Shown: one piece after another, positions 53,219 to 63,633 of the stretch
How the letters are laid out: each line of letters begins with the position of its first letter
Numbering within the stretch: the first letter of the stretch is position 1
Assembly: GCF_000758685.1 (NCBI RefSeq)
Contig: NZ_CP009286.1
Span: 3,812,501-3,876,500 of the forward strand
Origin: Paenibacillus stellifer
GTDB lineage: Bacteria; Bacillota; Bacilli; Paenibacillales; Paenibacillaceae
DNA length: 64,000 nt
Direction of reading: 5' to 3'
The notes under the pieces: model-generated
What the model was told of the DNA's origin: nothing
Database searches by the model: none
The model's input: only the letters and a program-made list of their open reading frames with translations
Made by a program: the position numbers and the translations under genes

Positions 53219-55876
53219 TTAGAATTTGCCCGGAATCTTCTTGGCTGTTGCCGCAAGGTCCGCGATATTGATGATATTATCCTTATTGGCATCCAGCGGC
53301 TTATACAGGTACCAGTCACTGTCCCCAGAGGTTTTGCCATAGCCTTTGGATACGCTGGCCAAATCCTTGATCGTTACCGGAACGCCGAGCGTTTCGAGCG
53401 TATAAGCGGAATCCAGATAAGTCTGCACCGCCGCCGTCAGCGCCGAAGTCGCGCTGTTCACATCGTTTTGCGATGCTTCCGCATTGTTATACACCTGCTT
53501 CGCTGCCGCTATAGCCCCCTGGAATGCATTGCGGCTCTCGGTTCCATATCCGCCAAGGAAAGCGCCTGTCTTGGTGGCATTGTACTTCTCCTCGGCCGAG
53601 TTGATGGCCGTGAGCAGCGCGGCCTTGTCTGCCACGGCCGCTACCGTAATGGATGCTGAAGCTCCGGCGGATGCCGTAATATCCTCGCCGTCCGAGACCG
53701 ACACGTTGACGGCCGTTACCGTTGCCGCTCCGCTGGTGGCGCCATCCTTCACTTTAAACCGGAGATCCAGCAGCGACGGATTTCCGGATACGGTTCCGGC
53801 CGTCGAAGCCAGAACGAGATAGACCGAGCTGCTGTCATCATTGGCGGTCTGCTGGACAACCTCCAGTCCGGATACGAGAGAATTCGCTCCCAGGAATTCG
53901 AGGCGGGAAGGATCGAACCTGAGCGTCATTTCCTCTGTAAGAAACGGCTTCTCCAGATTGCTCAGTCCGAAGGTCAGGCTGAACTCGTCTCCCGGCGCCT
54001 TTGTGACGTCTCCGCCTGTCAGGGACGCCGATGGCTGCGAAGCCTTAATAAGCTCAAAGTCGTCAAAATATCCCCATACCTGAGCCGGCGCTTCAACATC
54101 AAATCCGACGGTAATCTGGCCGTTTGTCACATGAATGTTCTCTACCGTGTACTGCTTCCACACATTCCAGCCTGTATTGACGGCATCACTTCCCAGCGCG
54201 TCTCCGCCGAAGCCGTCCGCGAACAATCTCAGCTTCGTTTCGCCGCCTCCGCCCGAGGACCAGGCGCGAAGTGTATATACGCCGTTCTCAAGACCAGTGA
54301 TGGTCTGAGATACTTTGTAAGCATAATCCGAGGCATACCAATAGTTAAAAGCGCTGCTGCCGGTATGGGCGTTCGCCGCATTCTTTTCCACTTTTCCCGC
54401 AGCGGTGCCGGTTACCGTCCAGTTCGTCAGTCCATCTTCAAAGCCAGGGTTCAGTATGACATTCTGATTGGCAAGCACCTTAATGTCGATGGAGGCTTCT
54501 TCATCCAGACCGCTCACTTTCCCTTTGACGGTGAACGTTCCGGGCGTATTCAGACTGTCCGCCGGAATGCTGTCCCAGACGACTGGCGCAGATGTAATCG
54601 AACCGTCGTTGTACAGGACATCCGCCGTCTGGGGAAGCTCCGGCTGTACTCCTTTGACAATCGTGATTCCGGCGGAAGGATATACCTTGATTGGAGACGT
54701 ATCCAGACTTCCGGGCACGTATTGGAAAGCGTCAAGCGAATCCAGCGCATTGCCCTCAAAATCGAACATCGCCTGATTCTCCCAGCCGTTCACGTCGCCC
54801 GTCTTCCAACCTACTCCGGAGAGCCAGGCCGGTTCCCAGTAAAATACGCCGAGTCCCTTCCCGTCCGTTACATGCGCCACCGTGTTCATCACCGCTTCGG
54901 TTACCAGCTTCTGGTTCGCCACGGATGCCGTGAAGCCGGCAGTATCGGTCTCTTTTTGACCGGCGATATTGCCCCCTGCGTTATCCGCATCGTCCAGGGT
55001 AAAAGGATATGCCGTTTCGGCAACAACGACTTCTTTGCCATAGCGGGTGGCCATATCGTCCATGTTCGTCTTCAATTGCTGCAGAGTGCCGTGCCAATAC
55101 GGATAGTACGACATGCCGATCACATCATAATCGAGATTGTTGGCTTTGGCTTTATCAAAAAAGCTCCGGAACTTCGCGTTGTTGCCGCCCTCGGCCAGAT
55201 GGAGCATAATCTTGACGCTGTGCCCGTCCGGGGTCGTGTCCCGCACCGCCTGGATGCCTTCATTCAACAGCGCCGCGAGATTGGTAAAATTGCCGACAGC
55301 CCCATCCGGAAGAAGGATGCCGCTGTTAATTTCATTACCGACTTGAACCATATCCGGGTAAGCGCCGACCTGATCCAGCTCCGTCAGCACCTCACTCGTA
55401 TATGTATACACGGCTGTCTTCAGCGATTCAAAGTCCAGATTGGCCCATGCGGCCGGTTTGACCTGCTTGCCCGGATCTGCCCAGAAGTCCGAATAGTGAA
55501 AATCGACCAGCAGCTTGAAGCCGGCCGCTTTGATCCGGGGCGCGAGTTCGAGCAGCTTCTCCTTGTTGTTGAAGCCATCCGACTCGGTCGGATCGTTCCA
55601 TACCCGCAGCCGTACGTAATTTACTCCATGCTCTTTAAGAATGGCGAGCAGATCCTTCTCCTGTCCGTTCTCATAATACTTGATGCCTTTGGCTTCCAAA
55701 GCCTGAAGTGTGGAAATATCCACTCCCTTAATAAACGTGCCGGGATCGGACAATGCCGATGCTGCAGCCGCTTCGTTCTGCGGAAAGCTCATCCCCAATC
55801 CAGTAAGCGCTATCATAAAGATCAAAGCCATAATGCCCAGTTTGCGAAGCCTGATGCTGATCCAATCCGATCTCAT
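53219..55876 (-). CDS. modular GH53 endo-1,4-beta-galactanase with cohesin and dockerin-like modules
   Basis: A secreted 885-residue enzyme cutting arabinogalactan/galactan side chains of pectin. Signal peptide about 1-38; GH53 barrel about 45-390 with the acid/base Glu in VQVGNEINSG and the nucleophile Glu in VVVAETAYPF. Then a bacterial Ig-like Big_4 domain (about 400-470), a CBM61-like galactan-binding module (about 475-610, NPGFEDGLTNWTVTG ... GYFDDFELI), a cohesin (about 615-740), a FIVAR helical module (about 750-820) and a dockerin-like end (KDLASVSKGYGKTSGD and LDANKDNIINIADLAA; the calcium loop is clear only in the second repeat). First gene of a two-gene unit with the cohesin/SLH protein. 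Confidence 0.93.
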   Translation of the reverse strand: MRSDWISIRLRKLGIMALIFMIALTGLGMSFPQNEAAAASALSDPGTFIKGVDISTLQALEAKGIKYYENGQEKDLLAILKEHGVNYVRLRVWNDPTESDGFNNKEKLLELAPRIKAAGFKLLVDFHYSDFWADPGKQVKPAAWANLDFESLKTAVYTYTSEVLTELDQVGAYPDMVQVGNEINSGILLPDGAVGNFTNLAALLNEGIQAVRDTTPDGHSVKIMLHLAEGGNNAKFRSFFDKAKANNLDYDVIGMSYYPYWHGTLQQLKTNMDDMATRYGKEVVVAETAYPFTLDDADNAGGNIAGQKETDTAGFTASVANQKLVTEAVMNTVAHVTDGKGLGVFYWEPAWLSGVGWKTGDVNGWENQAMFDFEGNALDSLDAFQYVPGSLDTSPIKVYPSAGITIVKGVQPELPQTADVLYNDGSITSAPVVWDSIPADSLNTPGTFTVKGKVSGLDEEASIDIKVLANQNVILNPGFEDGLTNWTVTGTAAGKVEKNAANAHTGSSAFNYWYASDYAYKVSQTITGLENGVYTLRAWSSGGGGETKLRLFADGFGGDALGSDAVNTGWNVWKQYTVENIHVTNGQITVGFDVEAPAQVWGYFDDFELIKASQPSASLTGGDVTKAPGDEFSLTFGLSNLEKPFLTEEMTLRFDPSRLEFLGANSLVSGLEVVQQTANDDSSSVYLVLASTAGTVSGNPSLLDLRFKVKDGATSGAATVTAVNVSVSDGEDITASAGASASITVAAVADKAALLTAINSAEEKYNATKTGAFLGGYGTESRNAFQGAIAAAKQVYNNAEASQNDVNSATSALTAAVQTYLDSAYTLETLGVPVTIKDLASVSKGYGKTSGDSDWYLYKPLDANKDNIINIADLAATAKKIPGKF

Positions 55877-55905
55877 GAATCGTCCCCCTTTCGTTATCGC
55901 TTCCC

Positions 55906-55927
55906 ATTATAAGATTAAGCGTTTTCA
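55906..55927 (-). promoter_or_regulatory. galactanase promoter with overlapping cre-like box
   Basis: On the minus strand TATAAT (55906-55911) directly follows TGAAAACGCTTAAT (55914-55927), 12 of 14 matches to the cre consensus. A box between -35 and -10 would repress when preferred sugars are present. CcpA control is inference. Confidence 0.5.
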
Positions 55928-56112
55928 CTAAACATGGAGAGAAACAACGAATCCTAATACCTTTTCTACAATCTGCCAGGATGGGGAGGCATTTCGTGTA
56001 AAAGAGAGCGGTGAACCTTCCCCTTCCATCAGCAGCAATGAGACCGCCGCCGGGGGAGCTGACCAGTGCTTGTCTGTCAGTTGGGGATGGGCCTGAGCCT
56101 GGCAAGTCTCCG

Positions 56113-56333
56113 GAATATAACAGCCGGACATACGAACAGCAGACGCTCTCCGCCATCATGGATGCCGTCGTGGACATAGCCATGCATGAGGTCGAGCGTC
56201 TGCTGAAGGACAATGATTATTCGGTTTCGGTGATCGCCCAGGAGACATACTCCACTAGCAGCTTCTATCTGCATCGGATGTTCAACCGTCATGTCAGCGT
56301 CCCCCGAGCGAGTACCGACAATCCGCCAAGTGA
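56113..56333 (+). pseudogene. decayed AraC-family regulator, C-terminal fragment
   Basis: The plus strand reads VERLLKDNDYSVSVIAQETYSTSSFYLHRMFNRHVSV (cut: SVSVIAQET-YSTSSFYLHRMF), a clear AraC recognition helix region, then shifts frame near 56302. In the other frame it ends PSEYRQSAK and a stop at 56331-56333, the normal end of such a regulator. A Gly is missing after IAQET and the sensor half is absent. It stands divergent to the galactanase gene, so it may be the lost original regulator of that unit. Confidence 0.78.
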
Positions 56334-56445
56334 CAACATCAGGCGAATAAGCTTGCAGTCCGAGTTGAATCAAGAATCCGCTCACAGCTTGATTACTGAT
56401 GCAGCACACGGTATCAATATACGGTTTCAGTACTTGTTACAGGTT

Positions 56446-57825
56446 CTAAATGGAAGCCTGAGCCTCAGGCCGGCAGCTCTGGAAGCCCGCTTCCGATTCC
56501 CTGCTGCGAAGCCGCTTGCGGCCGCGCCAGCGCCGCAGGACAAGCACGCCTCTCAGCGTCTCGTCAGCGATCATGCACCAGTAGATGCCCGAGAGGCCCC
56601 AGCCGGCCATAATTCCGAACAGATAGGAGCAGCCAACGCTGATCAGGAACATGGAGACAACGGAAATATACATCGTGAACCGGGTATCACCGATCGCATT
56701 CAGCGCATTTCCCATTGCCATATTAAGCATTTTGGCGGGCTGCAGCAGCAGGTTCAGGGCCAGCAGCGACACCCCCAGTGATACGATGACCGGGTCGTTC
56801 GTGAAGAAACCGAGCAGCTGGCGGCCGGACAGGAAGAGAATGGCCATATTGGCCGTAACGATTGCCAGCCCGACAAAGAGGGTGCGGAACGCCCCGGTGT
56901 ACGCTTCCTGCGTTCTCCCTCCGCCGTACAGATGGGCGATCCGGATCTGGCCCGCCATCGCGACGGCAAATCCGAGGGCGAAGCAGTACGACTCCAGCGT
57001 GTTCAGATAGGTACGCACCGCCAGCGCTTCCGCACCTAACTGGGCGAGGAAAGAATAGATGATCAGCTGCGAGAACACCCAGCTGGAGGAATTGATGCCG
57101 AGCGGCCAGGCAATGCTCAGAATCTCCTTGAACAGCCGGACGCTGAAAGCGGCGAAGTCCTTCACCTTCACCCGGATCTCGAATGAACGGCTGAACAGAA
57201 CATAGAGAACGGCAGTTCCGATCAGTCTGCTGACCAGATTGGAGATTGCAATGCCCGCGAGTCCCATCTGGGGCAGGCCGAAGGCGCCAAAGATGAAGCC
57301 GTAATTGAGCACGATATGAATGACGTTCACCGCAATGCCCGTGTACATCGGCCCCCGGGTATTGCCCGTGTTCCGAATGGCCGTTCCGAGCGCCACGCTC
57401 ATGCCGACCAGGAACAACCCGCCGCCGACATAGGCGATATAAATATCGGAGAGCGGCTGAAGCTCGGGGGAGATACTGAGCATCGATCCGATCGGTCCGG
57501 CGAAGAAGAAGAGCAGAATGCTGACAGCTATGCCAAGACCTGCGCTGATGGAGACGCCGAGGATGGCAATCGAGCGGGCCTCTGTCATGCGTCCTGACCC
57601 GATTCGCTGGGCGATGAGAATGCCGGCGCCTCCCGCGAATGTCGTGAACAGCGTAGTTAACGCACCAAATAGCTGATTCGAAATACCGACGACCGCGACG
57701 GCGTCGTCCGAAATGCGGCTGACCATTAATGTATCGACCGTACCTAGCAGCGTCTGCAGAAACAGCTCCAGAAAAATAGGCCAAGCCAGCATCCACAGGC
57801 CAAAGCCATTCTGTTGATTTTTCAC
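56446..57825 (-). CDS. MATE-family efflux transporter
   Basis: A 459-residue membrane protein with twelve spans, exporting drugs or toxic cations by sodium or proton exchange. The pattern MLAWPIFLELFLQTLLGTVDTLMVSRISDDAVAVVG opens the first half (cut: ELFLQTLLGTVDTLMVS), and SIAWPLGINSSSWVFSQLII opens the second. GTG start at 57825, with AAAGGAAG 8 bases upstream; the frame is open to 57876 without a site. Divergent from an AraC regulator, which may control it. Confidence 0.9.
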   Translation of the reverse strand: MKNQQNGFGLWMLAWPIFLELFLQTLLGTVDTLMVSRISDDAVAVVGISNQLFGALTTLFTTFAGGAGILIAQRIGSGRMTEARSIAILGVSISAGLGIAVSILLFFFAGPIGSMLSISPELQPLSDIYIAYVGGGLFLVGMSVALGTAIRNTGNTRGPMYTGIAVNVIHIVLNYGFIFGAFGLPQMGLAGIAISNLVSRLIGTAVLYVLFSRSFEIRVKVKDFAAFSVRLFKEILSIAWPLGINSSSWVFSQLIIYSFLAQLGAEALAVRTYLNTLESYCFALGFAVAMAGQIRIAHLYGGGRTQEAYTGAFRTLFVGLAIVTANMAILFLSGRQLLGFFTNDPVIVSLGVSLLALNLLLQPAKMLNMAMGNALNAIGDTRFTMYISVVSMFLISVGCSYLFGIMAGWGLSGIYWCMIADETLRGVLVLRRWRGRKRLRSRESEAGFQSCRPEAQASI

Positions 57826-58002
57826 TATACAAACTTCCTTTCCGGCATTATCCTGTAGACAGCAGCACCCGGTCATACACAGTGATAATTGATGTTTGAT
57901 TATAATCCGTGTTCATCATTATAGAGGATTTCACCGAAATTTTAGTTCAGATTGCCAACCTGATCTTTCAATATTCCAACCTCATCAAGGAGTGCTTCCA
58001 TA

Positions 58003-58953
58003 ATGATCCTGCACCTGGCAGCCCCGCCGCTTCCCTTCTATATCGCCAGCGGAACCCATCAGTTCCCGCCGGGCCACCGGCATCTGAACCGTCAGCATAT
58101 CCACGTATTCGATCTGCTGTACGTTCGCAGCGGATGCCTGTATATGGGCGAAGAAGAACGCCGGTATGAGGTCCGGGAAGGCCAGGCGCTGATCCTCCTG
58201 CCGGACCGCCATCATTTCGGCTCCAGAGATTGTACGGAATCGACCCTCTATGACTGGCTTCACTTCTCGACATCCGGTCCGTGGAGCGTCAGCGGGACGG
58301 GCGGTCCTGAGTCCAGACATTCGGAGGCCGTACATTCGGAGACCTGGCCTCAGGGCTCCTGGCTTCAGGAAGCCGGAGAGCCGGTACACGGGCAGCCTGG
58401 ACCCGGCGGCAAAGTCCATGTTCACCGTGAATTCGAAGCGAATCCGTTCCTTCTTCGCCTGCCCCAATATACCTCGCTTCCCCAGCCCGCCCGTATGGAA
58501 GAACTGCTGGACCAATTGACCCGGCTCGCGCCGGAGGCGCATCTAAGCGGAACCCCGCTTCGCCAGCAGATTCTGTTCCAGGAAATGCTCGGCATGCTAC
58601 AAGGCGCGTCTGAAGCCGGGCGCTTATCGCCCCAGACCCAGTGCGCCGAGCTTGCCGCCTCCTTTCTGAGAGGGCATTTCAGCGAGGAGATCACCGCAGC
58701 AAGGCTGGGAGAATGCCTTAATTTCCACCCGGTCTATATCGCCCGATGCATGAACAAGGCCTACGGCTGCTCCCCCATGGAGTACTTGCTGCGCTACCGG
58801 ATCGAGCAGAGCAAGCTTCTGCTGATGCAGACCGGATACTCCGTCGCCCGGATCGCCGAGGAGGTCGGCTTCAGGAGCGCCTCCTATTTCAGCGCCACCT
58901 TCTGCAGGCTCGAAGGCATCTCTCCGAGACAGTTCCGACGCCAGTTCTCATAA
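58003..58953 (+). CDS. AraC-family transcriptional regulator
   Basis: A 316-residue regulator. N-terminal cupin sensor (FPPGHRHLNRQHIHVFDLLYV; metal-less pattern) and C-terminal double helix-turn-helix (ITAARLGECLNFHPVYIARCMNKAYGCSPMEYLL and YSVARIAEEVGFRSASYFSATFCRLEGISPRQFRR, cited here as motifs LGECLNFHPVYIAR and IAEEVGFRSASYFS). AAGGAG precedes the ATG. Divergent from the MATE exporter and upstream of the arabinofuranosidase region; either could be the target. Confidence 0.9.
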   Translation: MILHLAAPPLPFYIASGTHQFPPGHRHLNRQHIHVFDLLYVRSGCLYMGEEERRYEVREGQALILLPDRHHFGSRDCTESTLYDWLHFSTSGPWSVSGTGGPESRHSEAVHSETWPQGSWLQEAGEPVHGQPGPGGKVHVHREFEANPFLLRLPQYTSLPQPARMEELLDQLTRLAPEAHLSGTPLRQQILFQEMLGMLQGASEAGRLSPQTQCAELAASFLRGHFSEEITAARLGECLNFHPVYIARCMNKAYGCSPMEYLLRYRIEQSKLLLMQTGYSVARIAEEVGFRSASYFSATFCRLEGISPRQFRRQFS

Positions 58954-58992
58954 AAGTTCTCCGCGCCGACATCAGCCCATATAAAGAAGCAA

Positions 58993-59026
58993 AACCGGGT
59001 GCTCCAGAACGGAACACCCGGTTTAT
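58993..59026. terminator. bidirectional terminator
   Basis: Stem AACCGGGTG/CACCCGGTT with T-rich flanks, between the converging AraC and Cys-rich genes. Confidence 0.8.
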
Positions 59027-59034
59027 TAGCTTCT

Positions 59035-59322
59035 TCAGCTTTCAGCGTGCACAGCCTGCGCCTGCCAGCGGCTCCCGCCGGGGAGCGGGCAGGACCTTTC
59101 TTTCAGCTTCGCGACGACCGGGATGATGCAGCCGCATACCCGGCACGTAATGCCGCCCTCAAGCTTCGGACAGGCTCGGCATGCCTCCAGCCGTTCCTGA
59201 TACACCTGTTCCGGGACGCAGTGCTCCGATGCGAACATCGGAGCCGCCAATATGCGGGCGATCTGCTCATCAGTCACCCGGTATTCGTCACGGCAGGCTT
59301 TGCAAGATGATCCCTTGGTCAT
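59035..59322 (-). CDS. small Cys-rich zinc-binding-like protein
   Basis: A 95-residue protein with three cysteine pairs: CKAC near residue 7, CRAC near 48, and CRVCGC near 60. It looks like a small zinc-ribbon protein, possibly of the DUF6171 type. It lies 14 bases after the arabinofuranosidase gene in the same direction. Role unknown. Confidence 0.7.
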   Translation of the reverse strand: MTKGSSCKACRDEYRVTDEQIARILAAPMFASEHCVPEQVYQERLEACRACPKLEGGITCRVCGCIIPVVAKLKERSCPLPGGSRWQAQAVHAES

Positions 59323-59336
59323 TCCATCACCCCGGT

Positions 59337-60830
<1,494 letters not shown>

Positions 60831-60850
60831 GAGTATAACATCTCCTTAAT

Positions 60851-60997
60851 TAATATATTTATTAATTAATTTATATTTTACAAAACCATTATAGGGGGAT
60901 TTTGCTGTTCAAGTCAATTCATATATTAAATATATTTTTCCCCAAAAATAAGAAGTGAATTGCTTTACCTTGTTCATTTGAGTAATATATTTATTAA
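60851..60997. promoter_or_regulatory. divergent promoter region of abfA and its regulator with three AT boxes
   Basis: abfA: TTGACT (60912-60917), 18 bases, TATAAT (60888-60893), minus strand. Regulator: TTGCTT (60960-60965), 17 bases, TAATAT (60983-60988), plus strand. The 15-mer TAATATATTTATTAA occurs exactly twice (60851-60865 and 60983-60997), and a third related box TATATTAAATATATTT is at 60922-60937. One copy overlaps the regulator's -10, one lies in the abfA leader and one just upstream of the abfA -35. Confidence 0.75.
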
Positions 60998-61024
60998 CGA
61001 CATTTCCTGAAAAGGCGGAATTCC

Positions 61025-61951
61025 ATGAAACTCGATCTTACCGAACAATCACTTCCGGTCTATGAGGCCCTGGCTAGTCCGGTGCGCCTGCACATTCTCC
61101 GGCTGCTGACCGAACAGCCGATGAATATCAAGGAGCTTGCCGGCGCGGCCGGTCTGTCCAGCGCGATCATGACGATGCATGTCCGCAAGCTGAGCGAAGC
61201 GGGGCTCATTGAGACCCGGATGGCTCCCGGAAAAAGCGGGCTCCAGAAGATTTGCTCCCTTGCCGCGGCTTCCATTGAAATTGAGTTCCCGGCGGATTCG
61301 TCTGCAGTCCGCAAGAGCCACCGCATCGACATTCCGATCGGCCACTACTCGGATTTCAGCATTGAACCGACCTGCGGTCTCGCCACAACTAGTCATGTGA
61401 TCGGAAGCTTTGACGATCCCCGGTATTTCTGGGATCAGGACCGGATTCATGCCGCGATTCTCTGGTTCGGCAAGGGCTTCATTGAATACAAGGCGCCCAA
61501 CTTCCTGCTGTCCAGCCAGCATCCCGAGGAACTGCTGCTCCGCATGGAAATCGCCTCGGAGGCGCCGGGAGTCAGCGAGGATTACCCCTCGGACATCACC
61601 TTCACGCTGAACGGAGTGAAGCTCGGCACCTGGACAAGCCCCGGCGATTACGGAGACCGGAGAGGGAATTTCACCCCGGCCTGGTGGCCGCAGCGCACCA
61701 ATCAATACGGCCTGCTTAAGCAGCTGCGCCTGACGGATTCAGGCACCTATATCGATGGCGTGAAGCTCTCCGGAGTCACGCTGAAGGATGTCGACATCCG
61801 GCGGAAGGAATGGACCCTTCGCCTGTCAGTCGAAGAAGACGCCGTGCATCAAGGCGGATTGACACTGTTCGGCAAGGGCTTCGGCAATTACGACGAGCAT
61901 CCGTCGATGGAGCTCTTCTATACCGATTCCGGATACAGCGAGAACGTCTAA
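61025..61951 (+). CDS. ArsR-type regulator with a large C-terminal ligand domain
   Basis: A 308-residue regulator. Residues about 10-80 are the ArsR-type winged helix (LASPVRLHILRLLTEQPMNIKELAGAAGLSSAIMTMHVRKL, cited as motifs SPVRLHILRLL and LSSAIMTMHVRKL). The remaining 225 residues are a strand-rich domain, unlike metal-sensing ArsR proteins, and no metal ligand cysteines occur. It is divergent from abfA, and the AT-boxes overlap both promoters. A sugar-responsive repressor of abfA is the best reading. Confidence 0.85.
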   Translation: MKLDLTEQSLPVYEALASPVRLHILRLLTEQPMNIKELAGAAGLSSAIMTMHVRKLSEAGLIETRMAPGKSGLQKICSLAAASIEIEFPADSSAVRKSHRIDIPIGHYSDFSIEPTCGLATTSHVIGSFDDPRYFWDQDRIHAAILWFGKGFIEYKAPNFLLSSQHPEELLLRMEIASEAPGVSEDYPSDITFTLNGVKLGTWTSPGDYGDRRGNFTPAWWPQRTNQYGLLKQLRLTDSGTYIDGVKLSGVTLKDVDIRRKEWTLRLSVEEDAVHQGGLTLFGKGFGNYDEHPSMELFYTDSGYSENV

Positions 61952-61970
61952 GCGCCTGACATACAAGCGC

Positions 61971-62058
61971 CCCGTGCAGGATTACGAGCATCACGCACGG
62001 GTGAAATGGTAAAAAAGATGGCAAAAAAGCGCCCGCGAATTTCGCGGGCGCTTTTTGC
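61971..62058. terminator. strong bidirectional terminator, with a hairpin before it
   Basis: A perfect long stem AAAAAGCGCCCGCGA / TCGCGGGCGCTTTTT (62024-62056) serves both the regulator gene and galK. Just before it lies another hairpin CCCGTGC/GCACGGG (61971-62001). Confidence 0.9.
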
Positions 62059-62078
62059 GTACAGCCTATAGATAATAA

Positions 62079-63371
62079 TTAGAGAGCATTTACATTAACC
62101 GCTCCGTATTTACGCATGCGGATGCGGTAAATATGCGGCGTGCCGAAGGATTTCATGTAGGACGTGTATTCCTCGGTCGCGCTCTTTGGCAGCAGCGCCA
62201 TAATGACTCCGGCGAAGCCGCCGCCGTGAACACGGGTTGCGCCGGCGCCGATTTTCTTAATGAACAGCTCGGTCAGCACCAGGGAAATCGTTACCCCCTG
62301 CTCGCCCGGATCCGTGTTGGAGTAGCAGTTCTGCAGCCACTTCCAGGAGGAATTGCCCGATTCCGTCACGAGTCGGAGGAAATCCTCCGGACGGTCTTCC
62401 TCCAGCGCCAGGATCTGCTGGTCCACGCGGTTGTTCTCCTCGAAGAAGTGAAGGGCGCGAAGAACCGCACGGTCGCCGGCGCTTGCTCTAACCTCTTCCA
62501 ACCGTCCCAGCAGATCGTCCAGCGTCAGCTCGCCCAGAACCTGGGCTCCGAGTACGCGGGCCGCCGCTTTCATTTCCGTCGGAATGGAGGAATATTCTTC
62601 GCTGAGATCGGCATGGTTCGCGCCTGTCGGAACGATCAGCAGATCGTAATCCTTGTCGATGGCTTCAAAATCCACGCCCTTAATAACCGGATGGACGCTG
62701 TCTTTAAAATCAATCGTAATAAGACCGCCGTAGCCGCAGGCGATTTGGTCCAGCAGGCCCGACTGTTTGTCCCACTTATTGTTCTCGGCGTACTGGCCGA
62801 TTTTGGCGCGGATAACGATATCCATTTCGCCTTTGTTATAGAAATCATTCAGAATTTCGCAGATCAGCATTTCGAAGGAAGCGGAGGAGCTGACGCCCGC
62901 CGCGCTGATGACGTCGCTCGTGATGCAGACGCTGAATCCGCCGATGTTATAGCCGAATTTCTCGAACCCTTCCAGGATGCCCTCGACCAGCGTATAGGTG
63001 CCGGATTGCTCTCCAGCCTCGCCTCTACGGTCAAGGTCGATAACGAAGTCTGTGCCATAATCCAGACTCTTGACGCTGACTTTGCGGTCGCCTGTCTTCG
63101 CGGCAACGCCGACACAATCCATATTGATGCTGGTTGCGATAACCTTGCCCAGATTGTGGTCGGTATGATTGCCGCTGATTTCGCTGCGGCCCGGCGAGCT
63201 GAACAGATAGACATCGCCTTCCGCATAACGGCCCTCGTAGGCGTTTACAAGAGAAGCGTATCTGTCAGCCTGGCTCTTCAAAATTTCGGCGTTGTCTCCA
63301 TAGAGCTTGACCAGCTTCTCCTTGAAATCTTCACTTTGTATTAATTGAATCGTATCAGCGATTGACGGCAC
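62079..63371 (-). CDS. galK: galactokinase
   Basis: Phosphorylates galactose to galactose 1-phosphate, the first Leloir step. The 430-residue GHMP kinase has the galactokinase signature GRSEISGNHTDHN near 60, the phosphate loop AAGVSSSASFEM near 160, and the C-terminal GHMP motif GGGFAGVIMALL near 390. The start is GTG at 63371 (GGAGG 8 bases upstream); ATG at 63386 has no ribosome binding site. Longer N-terminus than typical GalK, as in several Paenibacillus galactokinases. galE and galT are not in the window. Confidence 0.92.
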   Translation of the reverse strand: MPSIADTIQLIQSEDFKEKLVKLYGDNAEILKSQADRYASLVNAYEGRYAEGDVYLFSSPGRSEISGNHTDHNLGKVIATSINMDCVGVAAKTGDRKVSVKSLDYGTDFVIDLDRRGEAGEQSGTYTLVEGILEGFEKFGYNIGGFSVCITSDVISAAGVSSSASFEMLICEILNDFYNKGEMDIVIRAKIGQYAENNKWDKQSGLLDQIACGYGGLITIDFKDSVHPVIKGVDFEAIDKDYDLLIVPTGANHADLSEEYSSIPTEMKAAARVLGAQVLGELTLDDLLGRLEEVRASAGDRAVLRALHFFEENNRVDQQILALEEDRPEDFLRLVTESGNSSWKWLQNCYSNTDPGEQGVTISLVLTELFIKKIGAGATRVHGGGFAGVIMALLPKSATEEYTSYMKSFGTPHIYRIRMRKYGAVNVNAL

Positions 63372-63633
63372 GTAGCATTCCTCCATACATGTTAATTCAG
63401 TATCTTAATGAACCGCTAGCTCAACCAAAGGATACCGCAAAAACGGGCTTTGGGCTATGGAGAAACGTTACTTTCTCATGGAATATTATGACCATTGGCT
63501 GGTGACGGAATCCCGGCAACCCGCATAGAACCTGGATTTCATCGAGATACCGTCCTTGTTATCCCACGTCAAATGTCGGATTTGGGTTCGGGCGGCATCG
63601 TTATCTTTTCCGCTCATTTCCGCTCAATAGAGA

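Noticed and set aside
56011-56781. Long plus-strand frame running into the MATE gene
   Set aside because: Only its first part (the AraC fragment) has meaning; the remainder is antisense to the MATE gene.
63486-63617. 43-codon open frame between galK and glycerate kinase
   Set aside because: Weak ribosome binding site and no recognisable features; could be chance.
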